Shown: positions 8,719-17,644 of the stretch, piece after piece
Position numbering within the stretch: the first letter of the stretch is position 1
Layout: each line of letters starts with the position of its first letter
From: Kitasatospora sp. DSM 101779
GTDB lineage: Bacteria > Actinomycetota > Actinomycetes > Streptomycetales > Streptomycetaceae
Assembly (NCBI RefSeq): GCF_025655475.1
Contig: NZ_JAHTIK010000001.1
Coordinates: 8,124,606-8,188,605, forward strand
Reading direction: 5' to 3'
DNA length: 64,000 nucleotides
Program-made: the position numbers and the translations under genes
The notes under the pieces: model-generated
Told to the model about the DNA's origin: nothing
Database searches by the model: none
The model's input: only the letters and a program-made list of their open reading frames with translations

Positions 8719-10248
8719 TCAGTAGGCCCCCTGTCCCTGGAGCACCGCACGCAGCGTCTTCCACAAGATCACCGTGTCCAGGGCGAGCGACCAGTCCTCC
8801 ACGTACCGCAGGTCCAGCCGGACCGCCTCCTCCCACGGCAGGTCGCTGCGCCCGCTGATCTGCCACAGGCCCGTGAGCCCGGGCTTGACGAGCAGTCGCC
8901 GCCGGATGTCCGGGCCGTACGCGGCGGACTCCTCCGGCAGCGGAGGCCGCGGACCGACGAGCGACATCGAGCCGGTGAGCACGTTGAGCAGCTGCGGGAG
9001 CTCGTCGATCGAGTACCGGCGAAGCACTCCTCCCACCCGGGTCACGCGTGGATCCCGGCGGAGCTTGAACAGCAGGCCGGCGCCCTCGTTGCGGTCGGCC
9101 AGCTCGGCACGTGCCCTGTCGGCCCCGGCGACCATGGTGCGGAACTTGACCAGGGTGAACTGGCGGCCGTCCTTGCCGACTCTGTGCTGTCGGTAGAAGG
9201 CCCCGCCCCGACTGTCCACCAGCACGAGCAGCCCGACGACCACCATCAGCGGCGCGAACAGGACCAGCAGGACCGCGGCACCCAGCCGGTCGACGACCTC
9301 CTTGACCACCCGGCGGCCCCCGGTGAAGGTCGGCATGCTGACCCGCAGCATCGGGATCCCGAGCACCGCGTCGACGTGCAGCCGCGGGCCGGCCACCTCC
9401 ATCAGCACGGGGGCCACGACCATCTCGGCATCGCCGCCCTCGAGGTTCCAGGCCAGGCGCTGCAGCCGGTCCGGTGACCAGTACGAATCCGGTGTGACCG
9501 CAACGACCCGGTAGCCGTCGCGGCGGACGTGGTTGGCGACGTCCGTCAGCCGGCCGACGACCGGCACGCCGTCCAACCGGCCACCCTCGTAGCCGAGACC
9601 GTGCGGCGTACACACCGCCTCGACCCGCCAGCCGATGTGCGGGAACTTGCGGGTCCGGGCGATCAGGTCGCGCACGGTGGCCGGGCTCCCGGCGGCGAGC
9701 ACCGGGCGCAGGCACCGGCCCTCGTTCCGCTGCTTGTGCAGCCACAGGCGCAGCAGATACCGCTCGGTCATGGTGACGAGCGTGATCGCCGGGATTGCGA
9801 CGAAGATCCAGAGCTTGATGTTGTGCGAGGTGAGGGCGATCCCGCCGAGCGCCAGTACGACGGCCGCCGTGAACAGCGAGCGTCCGAGCCGCCGGAATTC
9901 CTCGGCGCCCTGACCGAGCACGGCCGCAGCCCACGACCGGGTCGTCGCGAGCGCTGCCAGCACCAACAGCTCGGTGCCGAAGGCGAGAATTCCCCATTTC
10001 TCGTGCCAGTTGGCCGCGTCCCGAATCCCGAAGAAGCGGCCTATCGCCGCCACCACGAAGGCGGTGGCCACGATATCGCTGATGATGACGGCAAGGCGGT
10101 ACCGCTGCTCCCAGTCACTCTCGGGCCGGCTGATCCTCCCGTTCGTCCGACGTCCCCGCGCCGGTGGAAACGGACTGATCAATTCTCCTTGCCCCTGCTT
10201 GACGGCCCCTTCCAGGTCGGCAGTGGGTTCGACGTGTTCGCTCCACAC
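8719..10248 (-). CDS. Polyprenyl glycosylphosphotransferase (initiating sugar transferase)
   Basis: The GTG at 10248 gives 509 residues and has a strong SD (GGGGGGAGG). The frame is open further upstream, but there it reads through a duplicated hairpin leader. Residues ~40-150 hold four hydrophobic helices and a central region resembles a CoA-binding/Rossmann fold (CLRPVLAAGSPATVRDLI). The C-terminal ~200 residues are the bacterial sugar transferase domain, with a re-entrant helix (LLVLFAPLMVVVGLLVLV) and FTLVKFRTM, LRRYSIDELPQLLNVL, MSLVGPRPPLP and KPGLTGLWQISGRS. It transfers a hexose-1-phosphate to undecaprenyl phosphate and starts the locus 1 repeat unit. It is the first gene of the operon reading leftward. 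Confidence 0.92.
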   Translation of the reverse strand: MWSEHVEPTADLEGAVKQGQGELISPFPPARGRRTNGRISRPESDWEQRYRLAVIISDIVATAFVVAAIGRFFGIRDAANWHEKWGILAFGTELLVLAALATTRSWAAAVLGQGAEEFRRLGRSLFTAAVVLALGGIALTSHNIKLWIFVAIPAITLVTMTERYLLRLWLHKQRNEGRCLRPVLAAGSPATVRDLIARTRKFPHIGWRVEAVCTPHGLGYEGGRLDGVPVVGRLTDVANHVRRDGYRVVAVTPDSYWSPDRLQRLAWNLEGGDAEMVVAPVLMEVAGPRLHVDAVLGIPMLRVSMPTFTGGRRVVKEVVDRLGAAVLLVLFAPLMVVVGLLVLVDSRGGAFYRQHRVGKDGRQFTLVKFRTMVAGADRARAELADRNEGAGLLFKLRRDPRVTRVGGVLRRYSIDELPQLLNVLTGSMSLVGPRPPLPEESAAYGPDIRRRLLVKPGLTGLWQISGRSDLPWEEAVRLDLRYVEDWSLALDTVILWKTLRAVLQGQGAY

Positions 10249-10315
10249 GGTTCCTCCCCCCGGGAGGCTTGCGCCTCCCGCACGGTTCCTCCCCTCGGGA
10301 GGCCCCCGCCTCCCG
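10249..10315 (-). promoter_or_regulatory. Tandem hairpin plus Shine-Dalgarno leader, two 35-base copies
   Basis: Immediately upstream of the GTG at 10248 lie two direct copies of a unit. On the minus strand each is an 8-bp stem (CGGGAGGC/GCCTCCCG, 4-base loop), then a GGAGGAACC SD, then a GTG. The stems are at 10261-10280 and 10296-10315. Only the inner GTG is in frame with the sugar transferase; the outer GTG is out of frame. The G-rich stem abuts the SD and could regulate initiation. It may instead be a simple slippage duplication. Confidence 0.7.
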
Positions 10316-10752
10316 TTCCGTGCTGTTCCCACCTCTCAATAGGCCCCGCCCCCCGCATGGCAAACCGGCTACCGCATTGCTTCGTGAACATCCCACCCGG
10401 ACGCCGGCAGGCTCGTATGTCCCGCCGGAGTCCCGAGGTGCATGGGAAACCGTCGTCGCCGGACCTATGGATCGTTAGTGCGCATCGCGTCCAACTGTGC
10501 GAAGCGACAATCAATCTAGAGCATCGGGACGCCCGGCGGGGGCGATGTGTGAAACGCGTGCTCGATATTTGAACTTGATCTACGGAACGGTTGTCGCGTG
10601 GGTTTATTGAGAAATAGGACATGTATTGTGACGTGTGATGCGGGAGTTAAGGACCCGGTCCGAGGCGGCGCAGCCGGAGGTCGGTCGCACCTCACGCGGC
10701 CAGCGCCTGGCGGAGCATGGCCCGGGTTTCTGCCAGCCCTTCCGGATCTGCC

Positions 10753-11623
10753 CTCCTGGTCAACGGGCTCGTCCGCCGGGTGGCGTGGGCGCCGGGTTCG
10801 GCTGCGCGGTGCAGCAGCGGAGCGCCATGCCGTCGCTGCTGCCGAGGCGGCTCGGGTGGCTGCCGCGGAGGTGGCCGACGAGCGACTCGTGTCGAATTTG
10901 CTGCGATGTCCGACGCGCTGGACCGGGACAGGGCGACCCGTCACCACCGGCGCCGGAGCGAGGGGAGCGCACCGTCATGACGGACGACCGGGCGGGCCAC
11001 GGCGCCGGCCGGGGGCAGCGGCAGGGGAGGGGCGGACCAGGCCGGCGAGGTGCACTTCCCGCCGGTCGAGTACGGCCTGGGACCACCTCGTCAGCGTGGT
11101 CGAGCACCCGCAGGGCGAGCCTCCGCGCTCCTCCGGCAGCACGGCGGGCGACCCGCAGCCGCCCGTCCTCGTTCCCGGCGCCCGGCCGCCGGCCGCCGGG
11201 TGCCGGGTGCGCCGCCCCGCGTCCGCATCGGCGACCGGGAGCCGCGGGCCGTTCGCCGCCGGTCAGTTGACGTGGAATCCGACGGACGGTCCGTTGCCCT
11301 GGTACTCCCCGGCCCGGGTGTACTCGGTGGTGCTGATGGAGAACGTCTGGCCCGCGAAGTGGGCGTAGAAGTCGGGGCGGGGCAGTGACAGCCGCGCGGT
11401 GAAGCGCCCCTCGCCGTCGGTGCCGGTCTCACCCATCCGGCTCGCGTGGAAGACGAACCTCACCGTCCCGTTGCGGATGAATCCGGAGCCGGTGAGGGTG
11501 ACGGTCGTACGCGTCGATCCGCTCCGGGGGCTGATGGCGAGCGTCTTGGGCACGTCTCGCGGTTCCTCGGCCTCCCCGCCCGGGTGGCCACCGGACCCGG
11601 CGGACGAGCCCGTTGACCAGGAG
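10753..11623. repeat. Perfect 29-base inverted repeat bounding 871 bp
   Basis: Positions 10753-10781 and 11595-11623 are exact reverse complements over 29 bases, beginning CTCCTGGTCAACGGGCTCG on the plus strand. The match stops sharply on both sides. In both orientations one frame reads LLVNGLVRR, but neither copy belongs to a convincing gene. The spacing suits terminal repeats of a small or decayed mobile element, or two opposed copies of a recombination site. No transposase is visible inside. Confidence 0.65.
11263..11553 (-). CDS. Small IPT/TIG-like beta-sandwich ORF, possibly a gene remnant
   Basis: A GTG at 11553 with GAGG 9 bases upstream gives 96 residues. The sequence reads as one Ig-like TIG domain (LAISPRSGSTRTTVTLTGSG, GTDGEGRFTARLSLP, FSISTTEYTRAGEYQG). 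The opening ISPRSGS resembles the mature start of the sortase-linked surface protein at 24518-25225, suggesting a shared surface-protein ancestry. There is no signal peptide at this start, and the longer in-frame extension upstream to 11790 is not protein-like. I read it as the tail of a once-secreted protein or a very small gene. It lies inside the 29-base inverted repeats. Confidence 0.45.
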   Translation of the reverse strand: MPKTLAISPRSGSTRTTVTLTGSGFIRNGTVRFVFHASRMGETGTDGEGRFTARLSLPRPDFYAHFAGQTFSISTTEYTRAGEYQGNGPSVGFHVN

Positions 11624-12217
11624 AGTGGTCGCAGGACCGCACGGCTGCACTGGCGCGGCTCCTGACGTGGCATCGACGCACGGCCGACGAGGCGGCCGAC
11701 CTGCTCCACGACCCTCGCCGAGCGGGCGGCAGGCTGGCCGATGCCCGTCCCGGCACGTCCACCGCGCCCGTTTGCATCGCGGTGCCCCATCCTGCCGGCG
11801 GCGCTGGAGTGGTTCGACCGGGAGCATGCCCTGCTGGCGGCGGTCGCCGGCCGCGCCGGGCAGGTGGCTATCCATCGCCCGGCATCTGCCCGTTCCCTCT
11901 GGAGCTTCTCCTTCCTACGCCACCGTCACCGCCGCCTGCTGCCCGCAGAGACCCGGCATGAGGACGGGTCGTGTGGCAGGCAGGGTGTGGCCGGGGGCGC
12001 TCAGGCAAAGCCCCGAGGCGAGGTGGCGAAGTGCCGCTCGACCGGGGCAGCGGCGGCCGGGCGAAGCCCCCGCTGCGGGCTGGCGGTGGGTGGTCGAGTG
12101 GGACTCCGGGCACCAAGCCGCCGGCGCCGAGCCCTGACCGCATGTCGATTCGTGCGGCCCTCTAGCATCAGCACCATCGCACGACGACGGAGCTGTGCAC
12201 ATCGAGGGGGAACGCCT

Positions 12218-13762
12218 GTGAATGCCCGGAAGATCGGCGCGGCCGCTGCGACAGCGGTGGCGGTTTTGGCTGTCCGCGACCTTGTGCAGAAGAGGCACGC
12301 GCTGCTGCGGAACTTCCCGGTGGTCGGGCATGCCCGGTACCTGTTGGAGCGGATCGGGCCGGAGCTGCGGCAGTACATCGTTGCCTCCAACGAGGAGGAG
12401 CGCCCGTTCAGCCGTGACCAGCGGACCTGGATCTACGCCTCGGCGAAGGAGGAGAACAACTACTTCGGGTTCGGTACCGAGGTGGATGTGGAGCACGTCC
12501 AGGGGCACGCGTACCTGAAGCAGCGGACGTTCGCCGGCCCGCTGCCCGACGTGCACGACCCGCAGGCCCTGCTGCCCTCGGCGAAGGTGCTGGGCGGGCC
12601 GCGCGGGCGGGCGAAGGCGTTCCGGCCGGCGAGCGTGGTGAACATATCGGCGATGAGCTTCGGGTCGCTGTCGGGTGCGGCCATCACGGCGCTCAACGAG
12701 GGCGCGGCGCTGGCCGGCGCGCTGCACAACACGGGCGAGGGCGGCCTCTCCCCGTACCACCGCAACGGCGGTGACCTGGTCCTCCAGCTCGGCACCTCGT
12801 ACTTCGGCTGCCGTGACGCGGACGGCAGCTTCAACCTCGACAAGCTCAAGGACGTGGTCGCCGGCGCGCCGGTGAAGGCGATCGAGATCAAGCTCTCGCA
12901 GGGTGCCAAGCCGGGGTTGGGCGGGATGCTGCCGGGGGCGAAGGTGACCCCGGAGATCGCCGCGATCCGCGGCATTCCGGCCGGGCAGGACTGCGCGTCG
13001 CCGTCGCGGCACAGCGCGTTCGGTGACGTGGACTCGATGCTGGACTTCGTCGAGCTGGTCGCCGCCGAGACCGGGCTGCCGGTCGGGGTGAAGAGCGCGG
13101 TGGGGGAGATGGGCTTTTGGCAGGAGCTGGCCGCGCTGATGGCACGCGGTGACCGCGGGGTGGACTTCGTGACCGTCGACGGCGGTGAGGGTGGCACGGG
13201 GGCGGCGCCGCGGATGTTCGCGGACTCGGTGTCGCTGCCGTTCCGGATGGGCTTCTCGCGGGTGTACGGCACCTTCGCCGAGCTGGGGCTGACCGACGAA
13301 CTGACCTTCATCGGCTCGGGCAAGCTCGGCCTGCCGGAGAACGCCGCGGTCGCGTTCGCCTTGGGTGTCGACATGATCAACGTGGCCCGTGAGGCGATGC
13401 TGTCGATCGGCTGCATCCAGGCGCAGAAGTGCCACACCGACAAGTGCCCGACGGGCATCGCGACCCAGAACCCGTGGCTGGCCCGCGGTCTCGATCCGGC
13501 TTCGAAGTCGACCCGGGCCGCGGTCTACCTGCGTACCCTGCGCCGGGAGCTGATGAAGGTGTCGGCGGCGGTCGGCGTCGCGCACCCGGCGCTGATCACG
13601 GCCGACGACGTCGAGATCATGAACGGCGACTACGAGGCCCGCACGCTGGCCGGCGTCTACGGCTACAAGGACGGCTGGGGATCGCTCGGCCAGGAGCTCG
13701 CCGGGGAGATCACGGCGCTTCTCACCATCGGGCCGAACTCGTCCCGGAGCCACCCTGTCTGA
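12218..13762 (+). CDS. FMN-binding glutamate synthase family protein
   Basis: Start GTG at 12218 follows GAGGGGG; the longer open frame upstream is not protein-like. The 514-residue product has an N-terminal hydrophobic segment (IGAAAATAVAVLAVRDLV) that may anchor it. A TIM barrel like the central and FMN domains of GltB follows: NISAMSFGSLSGAAITALN, ALHNTGEGGLSPYH, EIKLSQGAKPGLGGMLPG, FVTVDGGEGGTGAAP. The cluster CIQAQKCHTDKCPTGIATQ matches the 3Fe-4S cysteines. No glutaminase domain is present, so it is not a full glutamate synthase. These stand-alone proteins are common in actinobacteria and their reaction is unsettled. A strong terminator follows. Confidence 0.9.
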   Translation: MNARKIGAAAATAVAVLAVRDLVQKRHALLRNFPVVGHARYLLERIGPELRQYIVASNEEERPFSRDQRTWIYASAKEENNYFGFGTEVDVEHVQGHAYLKQRTFAGPLPDVHDPQALLPSAKVLGGPRGRAKAFRPASVVNISAMSFGSLSGAAITALNEGAALAGALHNTGEGGLSPYHRNGGDLVLQLGTSYFGCRDADGSFNLDKLKDVVAGAPVKAIEIKLSQGAKPGLGGMLPGAKVTPEIAAIRGIPAGQDCASPSRHSAFGDVDSMLDFVELVAAETGLPVGVKSAVGEMGFWQELAALMARGDRGVDFVTVDGGEGGTGAAPRMFADSVSLPFRMGFSRVYGTFAELGLTDELTFIGSGKLGLPENAAVAFALGVDMINVAREAMLSIGCIQAQKCHTDKCPTGIATQNPWLARGLDPASKSTRAAVYLRTLRRELMKVSAAVGVAHPALITADDVEIMNGDYEARTLAGVYGYKDGWGSLGQELAGEITALLTIGPNSSRSHPV

Positions 13763-13792
13763 CGCGTCGACCGGAACGGTCCAAGGCCCGAT

Positions 13793-13826
13793 GTGCGGCC
13801 CGCACCCTTGCTTGTGCGGGCCGCAC
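13793..13826 (+). terminator. Stem-loop terminator after the glutamate-synthase-like gene
   Basis: A perfect 13-bp stem (GTGCGGCCCGCAC, 13793-13805, with its complement 13814-13826) and an 8-base loop start 31 bases after the stop at 13762. There is no long T tract, as is usual in streptomycetes. The symmetrical stem could also act on minus-strand transcripts. Confidence 0.75.
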
Positions 13827-13859
13827 TCTCGCGACTGGTCAGACCCAGGCCCCTTTCCT

Positions 13860-14133
13860 TCCGATCATCGAGCGGCCAGACGAAGAGGTGGATCGAGGCG
13901 GCTTCCAGCTCCTCGTACGGTGCGTGGCCGGCTGTGAGCGCGGCGTTTTGGCGTGCCCACGGGCGGGGAACCGGCGCGCTGGTGGGGGCGCCGGGGTTCG
14001 GGCTCATCAGTCGTGCTCCTCCGACGAGCTCGATGCGGTGGCGAGTGTCCTTGGGCAGGGCCAGGACGTCGTCGACGGTCCATGGCCCCGAGCGAGTCTG
14101 GCCAGCCACCGAGCAGCAAGTGGGGAAATTCAA
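13860..14133 (-). pseudogene. Uma2 (DUF820)-family remnant, frameshifted and truncated
   Basis: The minus strand encodes the start of a Uma2-family protein. It reads GPWTVDDVLALP, then RHRIELVGGARLMSPNPGA, then jumps to another frame where HQRA appears, and returns to APYEELEAASIHLFVWP. Intact Uma2 proteins of ~190 residues continue with an extended PD-(D/E)xK-like core, which is absent. At least one frameshift plus loss of the 3' half mark it as dead. It lies between the terminator at 13793-13826 and the SnoaL-like gene. I see no recognisable gene in 14134-14539. Confidence 0.65.
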
Positions 14134-14539
14134 AGATCCTCATCAGGCGCTTCCGCTCCCACCTCTACGCACGCCATGTCCTTGCCCGCATGGCCGGCTG
14201 TCTCACCGACGAGGGCACCCCCTGGCCCGGCCGGCTGTGGGAGATAGGGTCCGTCCTCGCCCTGGAGGATCCGTGGGAGGCCGGCCACTGGCAGGCACAC
14301 AACGTGCTCTCGTCCACCGCTTCCGGCCGGCAGCGCGCCGAGCTCCGCACTGTCATCGGCCCGGACCGCGGCTCCGGCCACGGTCGGAACCGCCAGTGCG
14401 ACGGCCGCCGGACAGCTCGGCGGTGGAGCGGCGTCGGCATCGCCCCCCTCGCATCGAAGGCGGCCCGCCGCCACCCGGGGCAGAGTGGAGCCAGCACGCC
14501 CGGTGGGTGAGGCCACCGGCGCGAGACCCGGAGGTCACA

Positions 14540-15232
14540 ATGACGTTCGTGCAGATCGTCGAGTGCCGCACGGAGCGGCCGGACGAGCTCAACCAGCTGA
14601 TGGACACCTGGATCGAGCAGACCCAGGGCAAGCGCACCGCCACCCACACCATGGTCGGCTCCGACCGCGAGGACGACCGGCACATCGTGGAGATCGTCGA
14701 GTTCCCCTCGTACGAGGCGGCGATGCGCAACTCCGGCCTGCCGGAGACCGACCGGATCTTCCGGGAGATGGTGGCCCTGTGCCAGGAGCCGCCCACCTTC
14801 ACCAACCTCGACCTGGTCCGCGACGAGCAGCTCCTGAAGTCCGCGGCCCGCCGACTGCTGATGGAACCCGCGGCCGGCGACATGACCGTCATCGACGAAC
14901 TCGTCGCACCGGACTACCGCGACCACGACCCGTCCATGGACGCCGACACGGTCGGCCCGGCGGCCGTCAAGGAGATGATCGAGGGCTACCGCCGCGCGTT
15001 CGACTTCACCTTCGACATCCAGAGCCAGATCGCCGAGGGGGACCAGGTCGTCACCCGCTGGATGTGGCGCGGCACCCACATCGGCGAGTACATGGGTATG
15101 CCTGCCAGCAACAAGATCATCGAGGCCGCCGGGATGACGATCTGGCGGTTCGAGGATGGCATGGCCAAGGAAGGCTGGTGGAGCTGGGACGCCGTCGCCA
15201 TGATGCGGCAGATGGGCATGATGCCCGGCTGA
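14540..15232 (+). CDS. SnoaL-like/ester cyclase family protein with N-terminal ABM-like domain
   Basis: ATG at 14540 with GGAGG 5 bases upstream gives 230 residues. Residues 1-90 look like a small ferredoxin-like ABM/dimeric alpha-beta barrel (VQIVECRTERPDELNQLMD, HIVEIVEFPSYEAAM). Residues 110-225 form a SnoaL-type NTF2 fold (ELVAPDYRDHDPSMD, VKEMIEGYRRAF, WMWRGTHIGEYMGMPAS, AAGMTIWRFEDGMAKEGWWS). Such proteins bind small hydrophobic or polyketide-like ligands; the catalytic role here is unknown. It stands alone with no obvious partner. Confidence 0.82.
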   Translation: MTFVQIVECRTERPDELNQLMDTWIEQTQGKRTATHTMVGSDREDDRHIVEIVEFPSYEAAMRNSGLPETDRIFREMVALCQEPPTFTNLDLVRDEQLLKSAARRLLMEPAAGDMTVIDELVAPDYRDHDPSMDADTVGPAAVKEMIEGYRRAFDFTFDIQSQIAEGDQVVTRWMWRGTHIGEYMGMPASNKIIEAAGMTIWRFEDGMAKEGWWSWDAVAMMRQMGMMPG

Positions 15233-15772
15233 CCGGAGCCACCCCACCCGCCTGGCCGGGAGCAGCAGGCGCAGCAGGTGAAGCGCAGCCCGGCGAGGCT
15301 CCTGACCGGCGCCGCCTCGCGCGCCCTCTCACCTACCTCTTCCTGCGGATGGAAGGTGTGGAGGACGCGGTCGCTGTCGTGGTGTGCCGCACGTCCGTCA
15401 ACGTCGGCATGCTGTTCGCCCGGGCCAGGCGGGTCGCGAAGCACCACGGTCACATCTGATGCGCCGGCCGTGCCCTGCGTTTCCCGGTCACAAGGCCGGG
15501 GACCGCAGGGGCGCGGCCGAGATCCCGCGAGGCACGGCCCGGCGCGCACGCCCGTGGCATTGCCGAGATGTGGACAGCGGCCGGGCGCCGAGGAGGCGGT
15601 GCCCGTGCGTCGCGGACCGCGGCATCGCGTCCGCGGTGACGCGCACGCACGGGGGCCGCCTCGGCGCTTCACCGCCAAGGCGGGCCCCGGGACAGGAGCA
15701 ACCGGTCCGCGCACGACCCCATGGCGCCGCCGGCGGATGAAGCAGGCTCGACCGCGGCAGCCCATGCGGGTG
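15233..15772. other. Non-coding stretch with a possible sigma-factor relic
   Basis: Between the SnoaL-like gene and yjdM-like gene there is no intact gene. A plus-strand frame ending at 15459 reads RTSVNVGMLFARARRVAKHH, reminiscent of region 4 of an ECF sigma factor, but it lacks everything upstream and any start. I treat it as a possible fossil only. Confidence 0.35.
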
Positions 15773-16123
15773 TCAGGCCTTCTTGACCACGCTCGACTTG
15801 AGCTGCATGGCGCCGAAGCCGTCGATCCGGCAGTCGATGTCGTGCCCGTCCACGCCGTCGACCAGGCGGATGTTGCGGACCTTGGTCCCCGCCTTGATGC
15901 CCGAGGCGCTGCCCTTGACCTTGAGCGCCTTGACGACCGTCACGGTGTCGCCGTCGCTCAGCACGTTGCCGACCGCGTCCCTGACCACCCGGTCGCCGGA
16001 GGCCTCCGTGTCGCCTTCGGCGGCAGCCCACTCGTGTCCGCACTCGGGGCACACCACCAGTGCGTCCATCGCGTAGGTGTACTCGCTCGAGCACTTCGGA
16101 CACGGGGGCAGATTCTCGCTCAT
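15773..16123 (-). CDS. YjdM/PhnA-type zinc-ribbon protein
   Basis: The ATG at 16123 gives 116 residues, matching the usual ~110 of the family. The N-terminus is a zinc ribbon with two Cys pairs ([13 protein letters not shown], then [10 protein letters not shown]). The C-terminal PhnA domain reads [20 protein letters not shown], then [35 protein letters not shown]. The family was once tied to phosphonate use, but its real function is unknown. The frame is open back to GTG at 16219, but that extension is not conserved-looking. A palindromic operator lies ~120 bases upstream of the ATG. Confidence 0.88.
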   Translation of the reverse strand: MSENLPPCPKCSSEYTYAMDALVVCPECGHEWAAAEGDTEASGDRVVRDAVGNVLSDGDTVTVVKALKVKGSASGIKAGTKVRNIRLVDGVDGHDIDCRIDGFGAMQLKSSVVKKA

Positions 16124-16240
16124 GAACCCGATCTTCCCTGTCTGTCGCACTATCCCGGGGGAAACAGCGCGGGCCCGCTGCACCCCCATAGCGCTGCGAG
16201 CCCGCTCCGGCGGCACCACCAGGAAGCCACCGACACAACA

Positions 16241-16260
16241 AGTTTATCAGTTGAAAAACT
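16241..16260. promoter_or_regulatory. Probable MarR-type palindromic operator
   Basis: AGTTTATCAGTTGAAAAACT is a 20-base imperfect palindrome (16 of 20 positions symmetric). It stands out as AT-rich in high-GC surroundings and lies upstream of the leftward yjdM-like gene. AGTTTATCA/TGATAAACT half-sites are typical of MarR-family operators. The minus strand also carries GATAAA, a possible -10. No marR gene is next to it. Confidence 0.55.
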
Positions 16261-16976
16261 CTGCAAGTCTTGCACCGCGGCAGCCCGGGCGCCACAGCCC
16301 AGAACGCGGCCACCGCCCCGATCTGAGAGCTGGTGGTGGGCGGGTCTGGACGCGCCCGCCCCGGCCGGCCGAACAGGTGCCCGCCGCGCCGTGCCATGGC
16401 TTCATTGAACGAGCCGGCCGTCCAGCGGGCTGCAGTCGACGAGACCGGCGCCGAGGCCTTCCCCGACTTGGACGGGATCCGCCGGCGGTGGCGGACCGGG
16501 CCTTCAACCCGTGAGGGCTGAGCACTGTCGGCGGTGCTGACGGCCGGACGCCCCTGCGTGGGCGGCACAGCTCTGCGGTTCCTCGCCGACTGTCTCGGGC
16601 GCAGCCGGCTGCCGAGCGACGGGGGCGAACCGGTGTTCCGGTCCGCAGTGCCGCAGGCGGCGATCGCGTCGTACCCGGAACACGTCATCGGCCCTGGGCA
16701 GCGGTGTCCGGGCAGAGGATTGCGCTCGGCCGGTGGCTACCGGGCTCGTCCCGGTCATGCCATGACTGAAGCGGTTCGGCAGTCTCGCGCTCGAGTAGCC
16801 AGGCAGCCGCAGCTGCCAGTCCTCCCGTCGCTTCAAGCGGGCAGTCGAAGGAAGCGGTCCTCTGCTCGATCATGTGGCCGCCGCAGTCCTCCACCTGGGT
16901 CTTCGCGAGGTCGTGGGGCAGGGAGCGAGGGACGGAAGGCGGGCGGACGGGCGGTGCAGGCGTGCCGCAGCTGCCT
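16261..16976. other. No gene recognised
   Basis: About 700 bases lie between the operator and the broken kinase. Long frames exist on both strands, as expected at this GC content. None has a plausible SD, start and protein-like composition, and I recognise no domain in any of them. Confidence 0.5.
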
Positions 16977-17644
16977 CTATGGGGGCCCGGTGTACTCGCG
17001 GTTGCCGGTCAGGCACTCGATCAGCAGGAGGCCCAGGGCGTAGACGTCGGCTGCCGCCAGGGCACCCTGGCCGCGGATCTGTTCCGGGGCCAGGTAGGCC
17101 GGGGTGCCGATGACCAGGCCGGTGCCGGTGAGTGCCTCGTCACCGGGGGCGGCTGCTTCGTCGAGGAGGCGGGCGGCGCCGAAGTCGGCCAGCCTGGCGC
17201 GGCCGTCGCTGCCGACCAGGACATTGGAGGGTTTGACGTCCCGATGGACGACCCGTGGGAGTGCACGTGCGCCAGCGCCGTGGCCAGTTCGCGTCCGAGC
17301 CGACGGACTCGGTCGGCGTGCATCGGCGCGGCCCGCAGCAGTGCGGCCAGTGCGGGGCCCCGCAGCAGTTCCAGGGCGAGGTAGGGCCGGTCCGCCACGA
17401 CCCCGTAGGCGTAGACCTCGATCAGGCCCGGGTGGCGGAGCCGCGCCAGCAGTCGTGCCTCCGTGCCGAAGCGCCGGGCGGTGTCCGCACTCGCGCCGGG
17501 CCGGAAGACCTTGAGGGCCACCTCGCGGTTCAACCGCTCGTCCACAGCGCGCAGGACATCGGCCCCGCCACCCCGGCCCAACACCGAACACACTCGGTAT
17601 CGCTGCGCGAACAGTGTCGTCGCGGTAGTGCTTCCGGCGGTCAC
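16977..17644 (-). pseudogene. Ser/Thr protein kinase, frameshifted and C-terminally truncated
   Basis: From GTG 17644 the kinase N-lobe is clear: FAQRYRVCSVLGRGGGADVL is the glycine loop, NREVALKVF holds the ATP lysine, and then RRFGTEARLLARLRHPGL. Near 17255 the reading frame shifts by one base. The catalytic loop VVHRDVKPSNVLV, LADFGAARL (DFG), GTPAYLAPEQ and DVYALGLLLIECLTG continue in the neighbouring frame. The C-lobe ends abruptly after GNREYTG with a stop at 16977, losing the last helices and any sensor domain. Two independent lesions make a sequencing error an unlikely full explanation. Confidence 0.85.

Larger units (their letters stand above)
10316..12217. other. Long non-coding stretch with relics between divergent genes
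   Basis: About 1.9 kb lies between the leftward polysaccharide operon and the rightward glutamate-synthase-like gene. 10330-10650 is less GC-rich and probably holds the operon promoter, though I cannot pin the hexamers. 10753-11623 is bounded by a perfect 29-base inverted repeat and contains a small TIG-like ORF. Near 11800-11880 a plus-strand frame reads LPAALEWFDREHALLAAVAG, resembling the tetratricopeptide linker of AfsR-type regulators. It has no start, no surrounding domain and mixed frames, so it is at most a relic. Other frames look like shadows. Confidence 0.5.

Noticed and set aside
10249-10315. Intrinsic terminator
   Set aside because: The hairpins precede an SD and start codon on the transcribed strand and are not followed by T tracts; regulation of translation is a better reading.
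11800-11880. AfsR-type regulator fragment
   Set aside because: A 25-residue resemblance with no other domain.
11741-12217. N-terminal extension of the glutamate-synthase-like gene
   Set aside because: The residues before GTG 12218 are Arg/Pro-rich and not conserved-looking, and the GTG has a good SD.
15345-15459. ECF sigma region 4-like segment
   Set aside because: Short, no start, no region 2; similarity judged by eye only.
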